NCBI RefSeq assembly: GCF_003670115.1
Contig: NZ_QQTY01000002.1
Span: 558,001-622,000 of the forward strand
Direction of reading: 5' to 3'
Length of the DNA stretch: 64,000 nucleotides
Source of the DNA: Natronorubrum halophilum
Lineage (GTDB): Archaea; Halobacteriota; Halobacteria; Halobacteriales; Natrialbaceae
Numbering within the stretch: position 1 is the first letter of the stretch; each line of letters opens with the position of its first letter. Below are positions 8,473 through 16,775 of the stretch, piece by piece. The notes beneath the pieces were generated by a model. It saw only the letters and a program-made list of their open reading frames with translations, was not told the DNA's origin and searched no databases. Made by a program: the position numbers and the translations under genes.

Positions 8473-9294
8473 ATGAAAGAGTACCTCATTGCGGTCATCG
8501 CCGGTATCGTGCAGGGAATCGTCGAATGGTTGCCGGTCTCGAGCCAGGGGAACGTGGCCCTCGTTCTGACGGGTCTCGGTACCAGCCCCGACGTAGCGTT
8601 GCAACTCGCGCTGTTCTTTCAGGTCGGTACGACGCTCTCCGCGGCGACGTACTATCGAGATGATATCGTCACCGCACTTCGGGCGCTGCCGAAGTGGCAC
8701 CCCGACGCCGCCTACAACGGGGACAGTGCGGTGACGTCCTATCTCGTCGTCGCGTGCCTGATGACCGGCCTCGTCGGGATACCCCTGTACGTGGTCGCGG
8801 TCGATCTCGCGGGACGGGTTTCCGGCGGCGTGTTCGTCGCCGGTATCGGCGTCCTGTTGGTACTCACCGGACTCGTGCAACTCGCCCCGAAATCGGGCTC
8901 GGCGGGGATGCGCGAGGACCCGACGCTGATCGATTCCGTGCTCGTCGGGGCCGTTCAGGGTATCGCGATCCTTCCCGGCGTGTCTCGATCCGGCGTCACG
9001 ACGAGTGCGTTGCTGTTTCGAAGCTACGATCCGCCCGCCGCGTTTCGACTCTCGTTCTTGCTTTCGATCCCCGCGAGCCTCGGCGCTGCCGCCCTCACCG
9101 TGGCGGATGCCGGCGGGCTTCCCGGGGTTAGCCCCGGTGCCGCGCTGACGGCCCTTCTCGTCAGCGCCATCGTGGGCTATCTGACGATCGACGCCCTGAT
9201 GCGGATCGTCGACCGGATCCCCTTTTCGCTCGTCTGCTTCGGTTTGGGCGGACTCGCCATCGTCGGCGGGGGTATCGTCTCCGTGGCCGTGTGA
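8473..9294 (+). CDS. uppP: Undecaprenyl-diphosphatase homologue (UppP/BacA family)
   Basis: This 273-residue polytopic membrane protein belongs to the BacA/UppP family, which dephosphorylates polyprenyl diphosphate to recycle the lipid carrier. In archaea the carrier is presumably dolichyl or another polyprenyl phosphate. The N-terminal motif GIVQGIVEWLPVSSQG (residues ~9-24) carries the catalytic Glu and the Pro-Ser-Ser region; the second motif LPGVSRSGVT lies near 165. The usual Thr-Gly-His after PVSS is Gln-Gly-Asn here, a notable change in an active-site-proximal motif. I chose the ATG at 8473; a GTG at 8452 is an alternative. The membrane helices match the family. Confidence 0.9.
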   Translation: MKEYLIAVIAGIVQGIVEWLPVSSQGNVALVLTGLGTSPDVALQLALFFQVGTTLSAATYYRDDIVTALRALPKWHPDAAYNGDSAVTSYLVVACLMTGLVGIPLYVVAVDLAGRVSGGVFVAGIGVLLVLTGLVQLAPKSGSAGMREDPTLIDSVLVGAVQGIAILPGVSRSGVTTSALLFRSYDPPAAFRLSFLLSIPASLGAAALTVADAGGLPGVSPGAALTALLVSAIVGYLTIDALMRIVDRIPFSLVCFGLGGLAIVGGGIVSVAV

Positions 9295-9440
9295 CGGGTT
9301 CGGACGACGGCGACCGCAGATCCACCGCGTTGTCCGCTTGCGTCGTCTTCCCAGAACGAGAGTCCCCCTCGTCGATCAGGGTATCCGACTCCGTCTCGAG
9401 GTCGGGCAACTGCGAACGTCCCCATCGGAACCGAGAGACA

Positions 9441-9470
9441 GGTTTATAACCCGATGGTATAACCTAGTTA
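9441..9470 (+). promoter_or_regulatory. thiC promoter with direct TATAACC repeat
   Basis: A TTTATAA box at 9443-9449 lies 25-31 nt before the thiC ATG at 9474, which implies a leaderless transcript. The heptamer TATAACC occurs at 9445-9451 and again at 9458-9464, 13 bp apart, each preceded by GG. The second copy lies between the TATA box and the predicted transcription start, a position suited to repression. No TPP riboswitch would fit in so short a leader. Confidence 0.5.
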
Positions 9471-9473
9471 TTG

Positions 9474-10988
9474 ATGGCGAAGACGCAGATAGCAGCCGCC
9501 CGAGACGGAACGGTCACCGCGGAGATGGAACGCGTCGCCGACCGCGAGAACCGCGATCCGGAGTTCGTCCGAACGCAGATCGCGGAGGGGCGGGCCGTGA
9601 TCCCGGCGAACACGAACCACGAGGTGCTCGATCCGATGATCATCGGCCGCGAGTTCGCGACGAAGGTCAACGCGAACATCGGCAACAGCGAGACGACGAG
9701 CGACCTTGAGGAAGAACTCGAGAAACTCCACACGGCGGTCCACTACGGCGCGGACACGGTGATGGATCTCGGCACCGGAAGCGATCTAGACGAGATCCGC
9801 GAGACCCACGTCGAGCATTCGCCGATACCGATCGGAACCGTGCCGCTGTACGAGCTCGTGAAACGGGCGGGGAGCCCCGAGGAGATTACGACGGACCTCC
9901 TCCTCGAGGTCGTCGAAAAACAGGCCGAGCAGGGCGTCGACTACATGACGATCCACGCCGGGATTCTGGCGGAGCACCTGCCGCTGACCGACGGCCGAAA
10001 GACGGGAATCGTCTCGCGCGGCGGCTCGATCGTGGCGAAGTGGATGGAGGCGAACGGCGAGCAGAATCCGCTGTTTCAGGTGTACGACGAACTCTGTGAG
10101 ATCTTCGCCGAGCACGACGTCACGTTCAGCCTCGGCGATAGCCTCCGCCCGGGCTGTCTGGCCGACGCCTGCGACGAGGCCCAGTACGCCGAACTCGACA
10201 CGCTCGGCGAGCTAACTCGCCGCGCCTGGGCACGCGACGTGCAGGTGATGGTCGAAGGGCCGGGCCACGTTCCGATGCACAAGGTCGCCGAGAACGTCGA
10301 ACGCCAGCAGGAGGTCTGTGATGGCGCGCCGTTTTACGTCCTCGGCCCGCTCGTGACCGACGTCGCGCCGGGCTACGACCATATCACGAGCGCGATCGGA
10401 GCCGCGATGGCGGCGCAGGCTGGCGCGGCGATGCTGTGTTACGTCACGCCCAAAGAACACCTCGGGCTTCCCGACGAGGACGACGTCCGCGACGGACTCG
10501 CCGCCTACCGGATCGCCGCCCACGCCGGCGATGTCGGGAACGAACGCCCCGGTGCACGCGACTGGGACGACGCCCTTTCGGAGGCCCGCTACGCGTTCGA
10601 CTGGCGCGAGCAGTTCGATCTCGCGCTCGACCCCGACCGCGCTCGCGACTATCACGATCAAACCCTCCCCGAGGATAACTACAAGGAAGCGCGTTTCTGC
10701 TCGATGTGCGGCGTCGAGTTCTGTTCGATGCGGATCGATCAGGATGCGAGGGAGGACGGGGAGATGAACCGTCTCGAGACGACGACGGACCTCGAGGCCT
10801 CCCCGGCAGCGGCGGTGAACCGTCCGCCCGTCGGAACGCACGAGTCGGGTACCCGCCGCCCGCTCGAGGACGACGAGCGAGCGGTCGAACGACCGGGCGA
10901 CGACTGGCCGAATCGGTTTCGTTCGACCGCGGACGCTCCGAGCAGACTGACCGTGTTCGTGAATCCCGAATCGCGGACCGAGGATTGA
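9474..10988 (+). CDS. thiC: Phosphomethylpyrimidine synthase ThiC
   Basis: ThiC converts aminoimidazole ribotide to HMP phosphate, the pyrimidine branch of thiamine synthesis, by radical SAM chemistry. The C-terminal [4Fe-4S] motif CSMCGVEFC (C-x2-C-x4-C) is present at about residues 408-416. The body contains typical stretches such as [14 protein letters not shown] and [12 protein letters not shown]. The 504-residue length includes a tail of about 85 residues beyond the cluster motif that is acidic and low-complexity. The ATG at 9474 is favoured over TTG 9471 by spacing to the TATA box. No other thiamine gene is adjacent. Confidence 0.97.
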   Translation: MAKTQIAAARDGTVTAEMERVADRENRDPEFVRTQIAEGRAVIPANTNHEVLDPMIIGREFATKVNANIGNSETTSDLEEELEKLHTAVHYGADTVMDLGTGSDLDEIRETHVEHSPIPIGTVPLYELVKRAGSPEEITTDLLLEVVEKQAEQGVDYMTIHAGILAEHLPLTDGRKTGIVSRGGSIVAKWMEANGEQNPLFQVYDELCEIFAEHDVTFSLGDSLRPGCLADACDEAQYAELDTLGELTRRAWARDVQVMVEGPGHVPMHKVAENVERQQEVCDGAPFYVLGPLVTDVAPGYDHITSAIGAAMAAQAGAAMLCYVTPKEHLGLPDEDDVRDGLAAYRIAAHAGDVGNERPGARDWDDALSEARYAFDWREQFDLALDPDRARDYHDQTLPEDNYKEARFCSMCGVEFCSMRIDQDAREDGEMNRLETTTDLEASPAAAVNRPPVGTHESGTRRPLEDDERAVERPGDDWPNRFRSTADAPSRLTVFVNPESRTED

Positions 10989-11014
10989 TACGCCGCTCGT
11001 TCGATCGGTGTCGT

Positions 11015-11914
11015 ATGGAGACGATTCGGATCTTACAGGTCGACGCCTTCACCGACGAACCGCTGACCGGGAACCCGGCGGGTGTGGTCCCGAACGCGGA
11101 CGGCCTTTCGGCCGACCAGATGCAATCGATCGCCGCCGAAATGGCCGTCAGCGAGACGGCGTTTCTCCGCTCGAGCGAGCGCGCCGACCGACGGGTTCGG
11201 TACTTTACGCCGTCCCAGGAGGTCGACCTCTGTGGACACGCGACCATCGGCTCGTTCGCCCACCTCCGCGACGAGGGCCTCGAACCGGGGACGACGACGC
11301 TCGAGACGAACGTCGGGACGCTCGAGATCGAACTCGACGACGACGGCACGGTCTGGATGACACAGGACGCACCGCAGGTTCGAGAGGTCGACGTCGGCTA
11401 CGATCGCGTCGCCGACGCGCTGGGGGTGGATCAGGCCGCACTCGAGGGGGCGAGCGACGACATTCCGCTCGCGGTGTCCTCGACCGGGCTCCCGTTCCTG
11501 ATCGTCCCGATCACGTACCTCTCGGACCTCGGCAGCGCCGACCCCGACGTGCACGCGATCGACGAACTGGCCGAGTCGGTCGGTGCAACCGGGGTGTACC
11601 TCTTTACGTTCGACGCCCTCGATCGAGAGTCGACCCTTCACGGGCGCATGTTCGCGCCCGGCGCTGGCGTGCCCGAAGATCCGGTCACCGGGACCGCGAG
11701 CGGGGCCACCGGTGCGTACCTCGACCGCTTCGGGGCGTTCGACGACGATCTGCCGGACGAACTCCGCCTCGAGCAGGGTCACTACGTCGATCGGCCGGGG
11801 GTGGTTCGGGTTCGCGTCGACGGTGACGTACGGGTCGGCGGTCGCGGCGTGACGGTGCTGGACGGATCGCTCACGGTTCCGGACGACGAAGCGGACGAGA
11901 TTCTCGAGGCCTGA
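11015..11914 (+). CDS. PhzF family isomerase-like protein
   Basis: This 299-residue protein has the PhzF/DapF-fold signatures: VDAFTDEPLTGNPAGV at residues 9-24, MAVSETAFL with the conserved Glu (E47), CGHATIGS near 72, and PVTGTASGATGAYL near 225. PhzF proteins isomerise small substrates; the founding member acts in phenazine synthesis. There is no phenazine gene set here, so the substrate is unknown. The start is the ATG at 11015, 26 bp after thiC, which allows co-transcription but does not show a functional link. Confidence 0.92.
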   Translation: METIRILQVDAFTDEPLTGNPAGVVPNADGLSADQMQSIAAEMAVSETAFLRSSERADRRVRYFTPSQEVDLCGHATIGSFAHLRDEGLEPGTTTLETNVGTLEIELDDDGTVWMTQDAPQVREVDVGYDRVADALGVDQAALEGASDDIPLAVSSTGLPFLIVPITYLSDLGSADPDVHAIDELAESVGATGVYLFTFDALDRESTLHGRMFAPGAGVPEDPVTGTASGATGAYLDRFGAFDDDLPDELRLEQGHYVDRPGVVRVRVDGDVRVGGRGVTVLDGSLTVPDDEADEILEA

Positions 11915-12025
11915 CGTCGGGTTCGGAGCGCGTACGCGGTCCCGCCTTACCGTCGATCCCGGTCGCCGTTTCGACGATTGCGACCTATTGTTTGATGGGG
12001 ATCTGACTCTAACGTGGGAGTAACA

Positions 12026-14152
12026 ATGACGGACCACACATCGAAGCCGAGTCTCGAGGACGTCGACGAAATCGTTCACGAACCCGGCGAGGAGTTCGTC
12101 GAATCGACAAACGTCGCCGAGTTCATGCGGGAGTACGGGATCGACGACTACGACGAACTCATCGAGCGGACGACGACCGAACTCGAGGGCGAACCCGAAA
12201 GCGGGATCGAGTGGTTCTGGGACGAACTGGTCGAGTACCTCGACATCGAGTTCTACGAGCAGTACGAGACGGTCCGGGACAACAGCGAGGGACCGCAGTT
12301 CACCGACTGGTACCCCGGCGGCGAACTCAACCTGGCCCACAACGTCGTGGATCGCCACGCCGCCGTCGACGAGGAGCGCCGGAACAAGGTTGCGACCATG
12401 TGGGAGGGCGAAGACGGCGACGTTCGGGAGGTAACCTACCACGAACTCCACCGGCAGTCGAACCAGGTCGCGAACGCGCTCGAGGAACGCGGCGTCGAAA
12501 CGGGCGATACGGTCGGGCTCTACATGCCGATGGTTCCCGAGGTCGTCTCGATCCTCTATGGCTGTTTCAAGGCGGGAGCGATCGCCGTCCCGATTTTCTC
12601 CGGCTTCGGCGTCGACGCGGCCGCAACCCGAATCGCGGACTCGGCGTGTTCGGTGCTGTTCACGGGCGACGGCTTCTATCGCCGCGGTAGCCCGATCTTT
12701 CTCAAGTCCGCGGCCGACGACGCGATCGCGGAGGCGGGACACGTCGAACACACCATCGTCTTCGACCGGCTGGGGAGCGAGGCGCGTAGCGCCGGTGAAA
12801 TGCGAGCGGAGAGCGAAGCGGGCCGCGAGCGGAGCGATTCGACCGCCGAACACGAAATCCCGTGGGGCGACGACCGCGACGAGTGGTGGGACGACGCCGT
12901 CGAGACGCAAGCGGACGAGTACGAGTCGAAATCGCTCGACTCGAGCCAGGAGTCGATGCTCCTCTACTCGTCCGGAACGACGGGGAAACCGAAGGGAATC
13001 GTTCACACGCACGCGGGCGTGCAGGTTCAGTGCGCCAAAGAGGTCTACTTCGGCATGGATCTCAAGCCCTCGGACCGGTTCTTCTGGGTCTCCGACATCG
13101 GCTGGATGATGGGGCCGTGGACCCTCATCGGAACGCACACGTTCGGCGGCACCGTCTTCATGTACGAGGGCGCACCCGATCACCCGCAACCGGATCGGTT
13201 CTGGGAGATGATCGACCGTCACAAACTCACCCAGTTCGGCATCTCCCCGACCGCGATTCGCGCGCTTCGCAAGCACGGCAAGCGCCAGACTACGTCCGGC
13301 GAGCCATCCGGCTCCGACGGAGCCGACGACTGGCTCTCCGGCCACGACCTCTCCTCGCTCCGAATACTGGGATCGACCGGCGAACCGTGGGACCCCGAAT
13401 CCTGGCGGTGGTTCTACGAGAACGTCGGCGGCGGCGAGGCACCGATCATCAACATCTCCGGCGGCACCGAGATCTGCGGCTGCTTCCTGATGCCGATGCC
13501 GATCCAGCCGCTCAAACCCTGTACGCTCGGCGGACCGGGTCTCGGGATGGATATCGATATCGTCGATCCGGACGGCGAGTCGATCGAAGACGACCACGAA
13601 CGCGGCTTCCTCGTCGCTCGCGACTCCTGTCCCTCCATGACCAAGTCGCTCTGGTCGGGCGACGAGCGCTACCTCGAGGAGTACTGGTCGACCTTCGAGG
13701 ACATGTGGAACCACGGCGACTGGGCCCAGAAGGACGAAGACGGCTTCTGGTTCCTCCACGGCCGGGCCGACGACGCGCTCAACGTGGCGGGACGGAAAGT
13801 GGGGCCGGCGGAGGTCGAGGGTGCGCTGATCGACCACGAGGCGGTCAACCAGGCCGCCGCCGTGGGCGTCCCGGACGATACGACCGGAACCGCGGTCGCC
13901 ACCTACGTCATCCTCGAGGACGGCCACCAGGTCTCCGACGCGCTGCGCGAGGAACTGCGCGCCAAGGTCGGCGAGGAACTCGGCAAGCCGTTCCGCCCGC
14001 GCGAGGTGTTGTTCGTCGACGACCTCCCGAAGACCCAGTCGGGCAAGATCATCCGCCGAGCCATCGAGGCCACCTACACCGGCGAGGAACTGGGCGATAT
14101 GAGCAGTATCGAGAACCCGTCGGCGCTCGAGGGACTCGAGGACGCCCGCTGA
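12026..14152 (+). CDS. AMP-forming acyl-CoA synthetase (acetyl/propionyl-CoA synthetase type)
   Basis: This 708-residue adenylate-forming enzyme activates a short-chain acid to the acyl-CoA through an acyl-AMP. The A3 P-loop YSSGTTGKPKG is near residue 313. LGSTGEPWDPESW and NISGGTEICG mark the nucleotide site, and the C-terminal Lys lies in TQSGKIIRR near 675. The WFWDELVEY N-terminus fits the acetyl-CoA synthetase-like group. Two low-complexity insertions interrupt the usual sequence, near residues 250-275 and 425-440; both are encoded by palindromic DNA. I chose ATG 12026 over GTG 12014. Acetate versus propionate preference cannot be read from sequence alone. Confidence 0.93.
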   Translation: MTDHTSKPSLEDVDEIVHEPGEEFVESTNVAEFMREYGIDDYDELIERTTTELEGEPESGIEWFWDELVEYLDIEFYEQYETVRDNSEGPQFTDWYPGGELNLAHNVVDRHAAVDEERRNKVATMWEGEDGDVREVTYHELHRQSNQVANALEERGVETGDTVGLYMPMVPEVVSILYGCFKAGAIAVPIFSGFGVDAAATRIADSACSVLFTGDGFYRRGSPIFLKSAADDAIAEAGHVEHTIVFDRLGSEARSAGEMRAESEAGRERSDSTAEHEIPWGDDRDEWWDDAVETQADEYESKSLDSSQESMLLYSSGTTGKPKGIVHTHAGVQVQCAKEVYFGMDLKPSDRFFWVSDIGWMMGPWTLIGTHTFGGTVFMYEGAPDHPQPDRFWEMIDRHKLTQFGISPTAIRALRKHGKRQTTSGEPSGSDGADDWLSGHDLSSLRILGSTGEPWDPESWRWFYENVGGGEAPIINISGGTEICGCFLMPMPIQPLKPCTLGGPGLGMDIDIVDPDGESIEDDHERGFLVARDSCPSMTKSLWSGDERYLEEYWSTFEDMWNHGDWAQKDEDGFWFLHGRADDALNVAGRKVGPAEVEGALIDHEAVNQAAAVGVPDDTTGTAVATYVILEDGHQVSDALREELRAKVGEELGKPFRPREVLFVDDLPKTQSGKIIRRAIEATYTGEELGDMSSIENPSALEGLEDAR
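12781..12793. repeat. Mini-hairpin within acyl-CoA synthetase gene
   Basis: GGCGC-GTA-GCGCC is the reverse complement of the TAC-loop hairpin seen in scpA. It opens a stretch to about 12845 of GAGCGGAGAGCGAAGCGGG-type sequence that encodes a Ser/Glu/Arg-rich linker absent from typical family members as I recall them. The coding frame is maintained. Confidence 0.55.
13310..13324. repeat. Second palindrome in acyl-CoA synthetase gene
   Basis: GGCTCC-GAC-GGAGCC is a perfect 6-bp inverted repeat with a 3-nt loop. It encodes GSDGA inside a surface loop before the conserved HDLSSLR motif, where relatives usually have a much shorter connection. Confidence 0.45.
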
Positions 14153-14236
14153 GGGCCGGCCACTCCCGTCGACCGGTGGACTGGCTCCGAAGCGGAGTCC
14201 GGTACAGCTATGATCGTGACGTGGTAGAACGTGGCG

Positions 14237-14359
14237 ATGAAACCGATTATCCTGCGCCTTCTGGAGAACGAGGAGACACACGCCGAACTCGGTGCGGAAT
14301 CGCACGCGGACAGGCCCGCGGTGCTTCGTCGACTCGTCCGTCGAGGGATCGCCGACTAG
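14237..14359 (+). CDS. Possible 40-residue hypothetical protein
   Basis: An ATG-to-TAG frame encodes 40 residues (MKPIILRLLENEETHAELG at the start, ending RRGIAD). It could be a microprotein with one amphipathic helix or a fragment of a helix-turn-helix domain. No family is recognised and no clear promoter is seen. It lies 84 bp after the acyl-CoA synthetase. It is listed because of its helical, protein-like composition; it may be chance. Confidence 0.25.
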   Translation: MKPIILRLLENEETHAELGAESHADRPAVLRRLVRRGIAD

Positions 14360-14609
14360 CGCCGCGAACGGGCGCTCGACCGATTTCGGTGTGCCGGTAC
14401 GGTAGCGTTTCGAGCGCTTCGGGACGGATCGAGCACTTCGCTCGGATGGACCGCGTCGCGATGGAATCGCTTTCGACCGTGACCCGTAAGCGCGCCGCGA
14501 CGCTCGACCGTCGCGTTTCGCGACGTCTCCGCATCGAATGCGTTGTCGAGCGAAGACCGGCGTTAGGCTCTCGAAACCGATCGCCGATCTGGTTGAATTA
14601 TGTGAACGG

Positions 14610-14626
14610 TCGAAGATTATATATAG
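14610..14626 (+). promoter_or_regulatory. AT-rich promoter element upstream of lactate permease
   Basis: A TTATATATA box at about 14617-14625 is the only strongly AT-rich tract between 14360 and 14634. It implies a transcription start near 14645-14650, downstream of the first in-frame ATG (14634). The true translation start may therefore be one of the later GTG codons (14670 or near 14710-14728). Otherwise the 274-bp gap holds nothing I recognise. Confidence 0.45.
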
Positions 14627-14633
14627 TCATTTG

Positions 14634-16535
14634 ATGGTTTCCGCACTATGCCAGATCCAACTCCGCGCGGTGCCGGCACCGGTCGCTCCCGACGAGGTCC
14701 ACCGGCCGGGCGTCGAGGTGGTGTCCGTGGCTAGCCCGGTCGAAATTCTGCTCGCGGCGACGCCGCTCGTTCTCACGGGCGTTCTGCTCGTCGGACTGCT
14801 GTGGCCCGCAACGCGAGCGATGCCGATCGCGTGGCTCGCCGCGGTGCTCGTCGGCTACTTGGTGTGGGGGAACTCGGTGGAGTACCTCGTCGGCGCTTCG
14901 CTCGTCGGCGTCATCACCGCTCTCGAGATCCTGTGGATCGTCTTCGGCGCGCTCGTGTTGCTGTACACGCTGATGCAGGCGGGCGCGTTCGATCGGATCA
15001 ACGAAGGATTCGCCGCCGTCTCCGACGATCGTCGGGTACAGGTCGTGTTGCTGGCGTTCTTCCTCGCGACGTTCATCGAGGGGGCCGCGGGCTTTGGCAC
15101 CCCCGCGGCGGTCGTCGCGCCGCTGCTGCTGGCGCTCGGATTCCCGGCGCTCGCGGCGGTGATCGCGGCGCTGATCGGCCACGTGATCGCCGTCACCTAC
15201 GGCGCGGTCGGAACGCCGATCATCGTCGGCATCGAATCGCCGCTCGGAACGTACAGCGATGTGATCGCCGCCGGCGGCGGGATGAGCGTGGCGGAGTACT
15301 CGATGGCGGTCGCCGCCTGGGCCGCGACCTATCACGCGCTCGTCGGCTTCGCGATGCCGTTGTTCGCCGTCGGAATGGTCGTCTACTTCTTCGGCGAAGA
15401 GCGCTCGATCAAGCCCGCCCTCGAAGTGGCTCCGCTCTGTCTCTTCGCCGGCCTCGCGTTCGCGGTCCCGTACTGGGCCTCGGCGTGGTACCTCACGGCC
15501 GAGTTCCCCACGCTGATCGGCTCGATGGTGGGCGGCGCGATCACGGTGGCCGCGCTGCGCGCCGGCTACTTCCTGCCGGAGGAGGAGTGGGAGTTCCCGC
15601 CCCAAGAGGAGTGGCCCGCTCACTGGGTCGGAACGATCGAACCCGGGAGCGTCAACGAGGTCGACGTGCCCGCCGTCGGCGGTACCGGCGGGGACACGCC
15701 GGCCGCCGACGGCGGAACGCCGACGACGTCGTCGGCCGCGAGCGAACTGTCGCTGCTCCGTGCGTGGTCGCCGTACGTGTTGCTCGTCGCGTTGCTCGTC
15801 ATCACCCGCGTCTCCGACGGCATCAGCCGGTTCCTCACCGAGGGCGTACTGATCCCGATCGAGACCGGTTTCGGCGAGTTCGTCGTCGGCGTCGCCTTCG
15901 CCTGGAACGGGATCTTCGGCTACGACGGGCTCGAGGCGAGCGTCGGGTGGCTCAACGTTCCCGGCTTCTGGCTGCTCGTGAGCGCCCTCGTCGCCATCCC
16001 GCTGTTCGGGATGAGCGGGCGGCAGGTGAAAGACGCCTGGCTCGAGGCCGGCGAAAAGATCGTCTCGCCGTTCATCGCGCTGGTGTTCGTCATCGCGATG
16101 GTGCAGGTGATGATCAACGCCGGTTCCTACCCCGGAGCGGCGGTCGAAGAGAGCATGATCGAACTCCTGGCGGTCGCGACGGCCACCGTGACCGGAGCCG
16201 CCTATCCGGCGATTGCCGCGTTGATCGGCGCGCTCGGCGCCGCGATGACCGGGTCGAACACCGTCTCCAACATCACCTTCAGCGGCTTCCAGTTTACGGC
16301 CGCCCAGGAACTGGGGCTGCCGACGCAGATCATCGTCGGTGCCCAGGCCGTCGGCGGCGCGATCGGCAACCTCGTGGCGATCCACAACGTCGTCGCCGCG
16401 CTCGCGACCGTCGGCCTCGTCGGCCAGGAAGGCCGCGTGATGCGGCTGAACCTGATCCCGCTGGTGTACTATGCGATCGGGGTCGGTATCGTCTCGATGC
16501 TGTTCAGCTACGTCCTCTTCCCGGGCCTCTTCTAG
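14634..16535 (+). CDS. lctP: L-lactate permease family transporter
   Basis: This membrane protein of up to 633 residues has the LctP family pattern: LLVGLLWPATRAMPIAWL, FLATFIEGAAGFGTPAAVVAP, GHVIAVTYGAVGTPI, and near the C-terminus ALGAAMTGSNTVSNITF and AIGNLVAIHNVVAA. Such proteins import lactate or glycolate with H+ or Na+. A hydrophilic loop of about 60 residues (near 340-400) is Gly/Thr-rich and separates the halves. The start is uncertain: ATG 14634 is given, but a TATA-like box at about 14617 favours a downstream GTG. It is monocistronic, with gatB following after 240 bp. Confidence 0.93.
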   Translation: MVSALCQIQLRAVPAPVAPDEVHRPGVEVVSVASPVEILLAATPLVLTGVLLVGLLWPATRAMPIAWLAAVLVGYLVWGNSVEYLVGASLVGVITALEILWIVFGALVLLYTLMQAGAFDRINEGFAAVSDDRRVQVVLLAFFLATFIEGAAGFGTPAAVVAPLLLALGFPALAAVIAALIGHVIAVTYGAVGTPIIVGIESPLGTYSDVIAAGGGMSVAEYSMAVAAWAATYHALVGFAMPLFAVGMVVYFFGEERSIKPALEVAPLCLFAGLAFAVPYWASAWYLTAEFPTLIGSMVGGAITVAALRAGYFLPEEEWEFPPQEEWPAHWVGTIEPGSVNEVDVPAVGGTGGDTPAADGGTPTTSSAASELSLLRAWSPYVLLVALLVITRVSDGISRFLTEGVLIPIETGFGEFVVGVAFAWNGIFGYDGLEASVGWLNVPGFWLLVSALVAIPLFGMSGRQVKDAWLEAGEKIVSPFIALVFVIAMVQVMINAGSYPGAAVEESMIELLAVATATVTGAAYPAIAALIGALGAAMTGSNTVSNITFSGFQFTAAQELGLPTQIIVGAQAVGGAIGNLVAIHNVVAALATVGLVGQEGRVMRLNLIPLVYYAIGVGIVSMLFSYVLFPGLF

Positions 16536-16775
16536 GCCGGCAAGGTGCTTTCCGCGCCGATCATCTGTTTTCGAAACCGTTTCCGATCCGGCTTCGGTGC
16601 CGAGCGCTATCTCGAATTTTAGCAGAGCCAGCGTCGCAACCGCTCCGGCTGGGTTTGAGATCTGGGATGGTACGTTACGAACCGACCACGGTGTACCGGT
16701 CGCTCGCGAGCGGATCGAACGCTCCCGTGAGTCCGTCCCGTTACGTTTTACCCCCACGGGCCCGAATCGCCTCCA

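Noticed and set aside
9421-9473. TPP riboswitch upstream of thiC
   Set aside because: The leader implied by the TATA box is near zero length and lacks conserved TPP-aptamer segments.
11033-14305. 1,090-residue minus-strand open frame
   Set aside because: It is the antisense of phzF and the acyl-CoA synthetase; the plus-strand genes have strong family motifs. GC-rich third positions create such long antisense frames.
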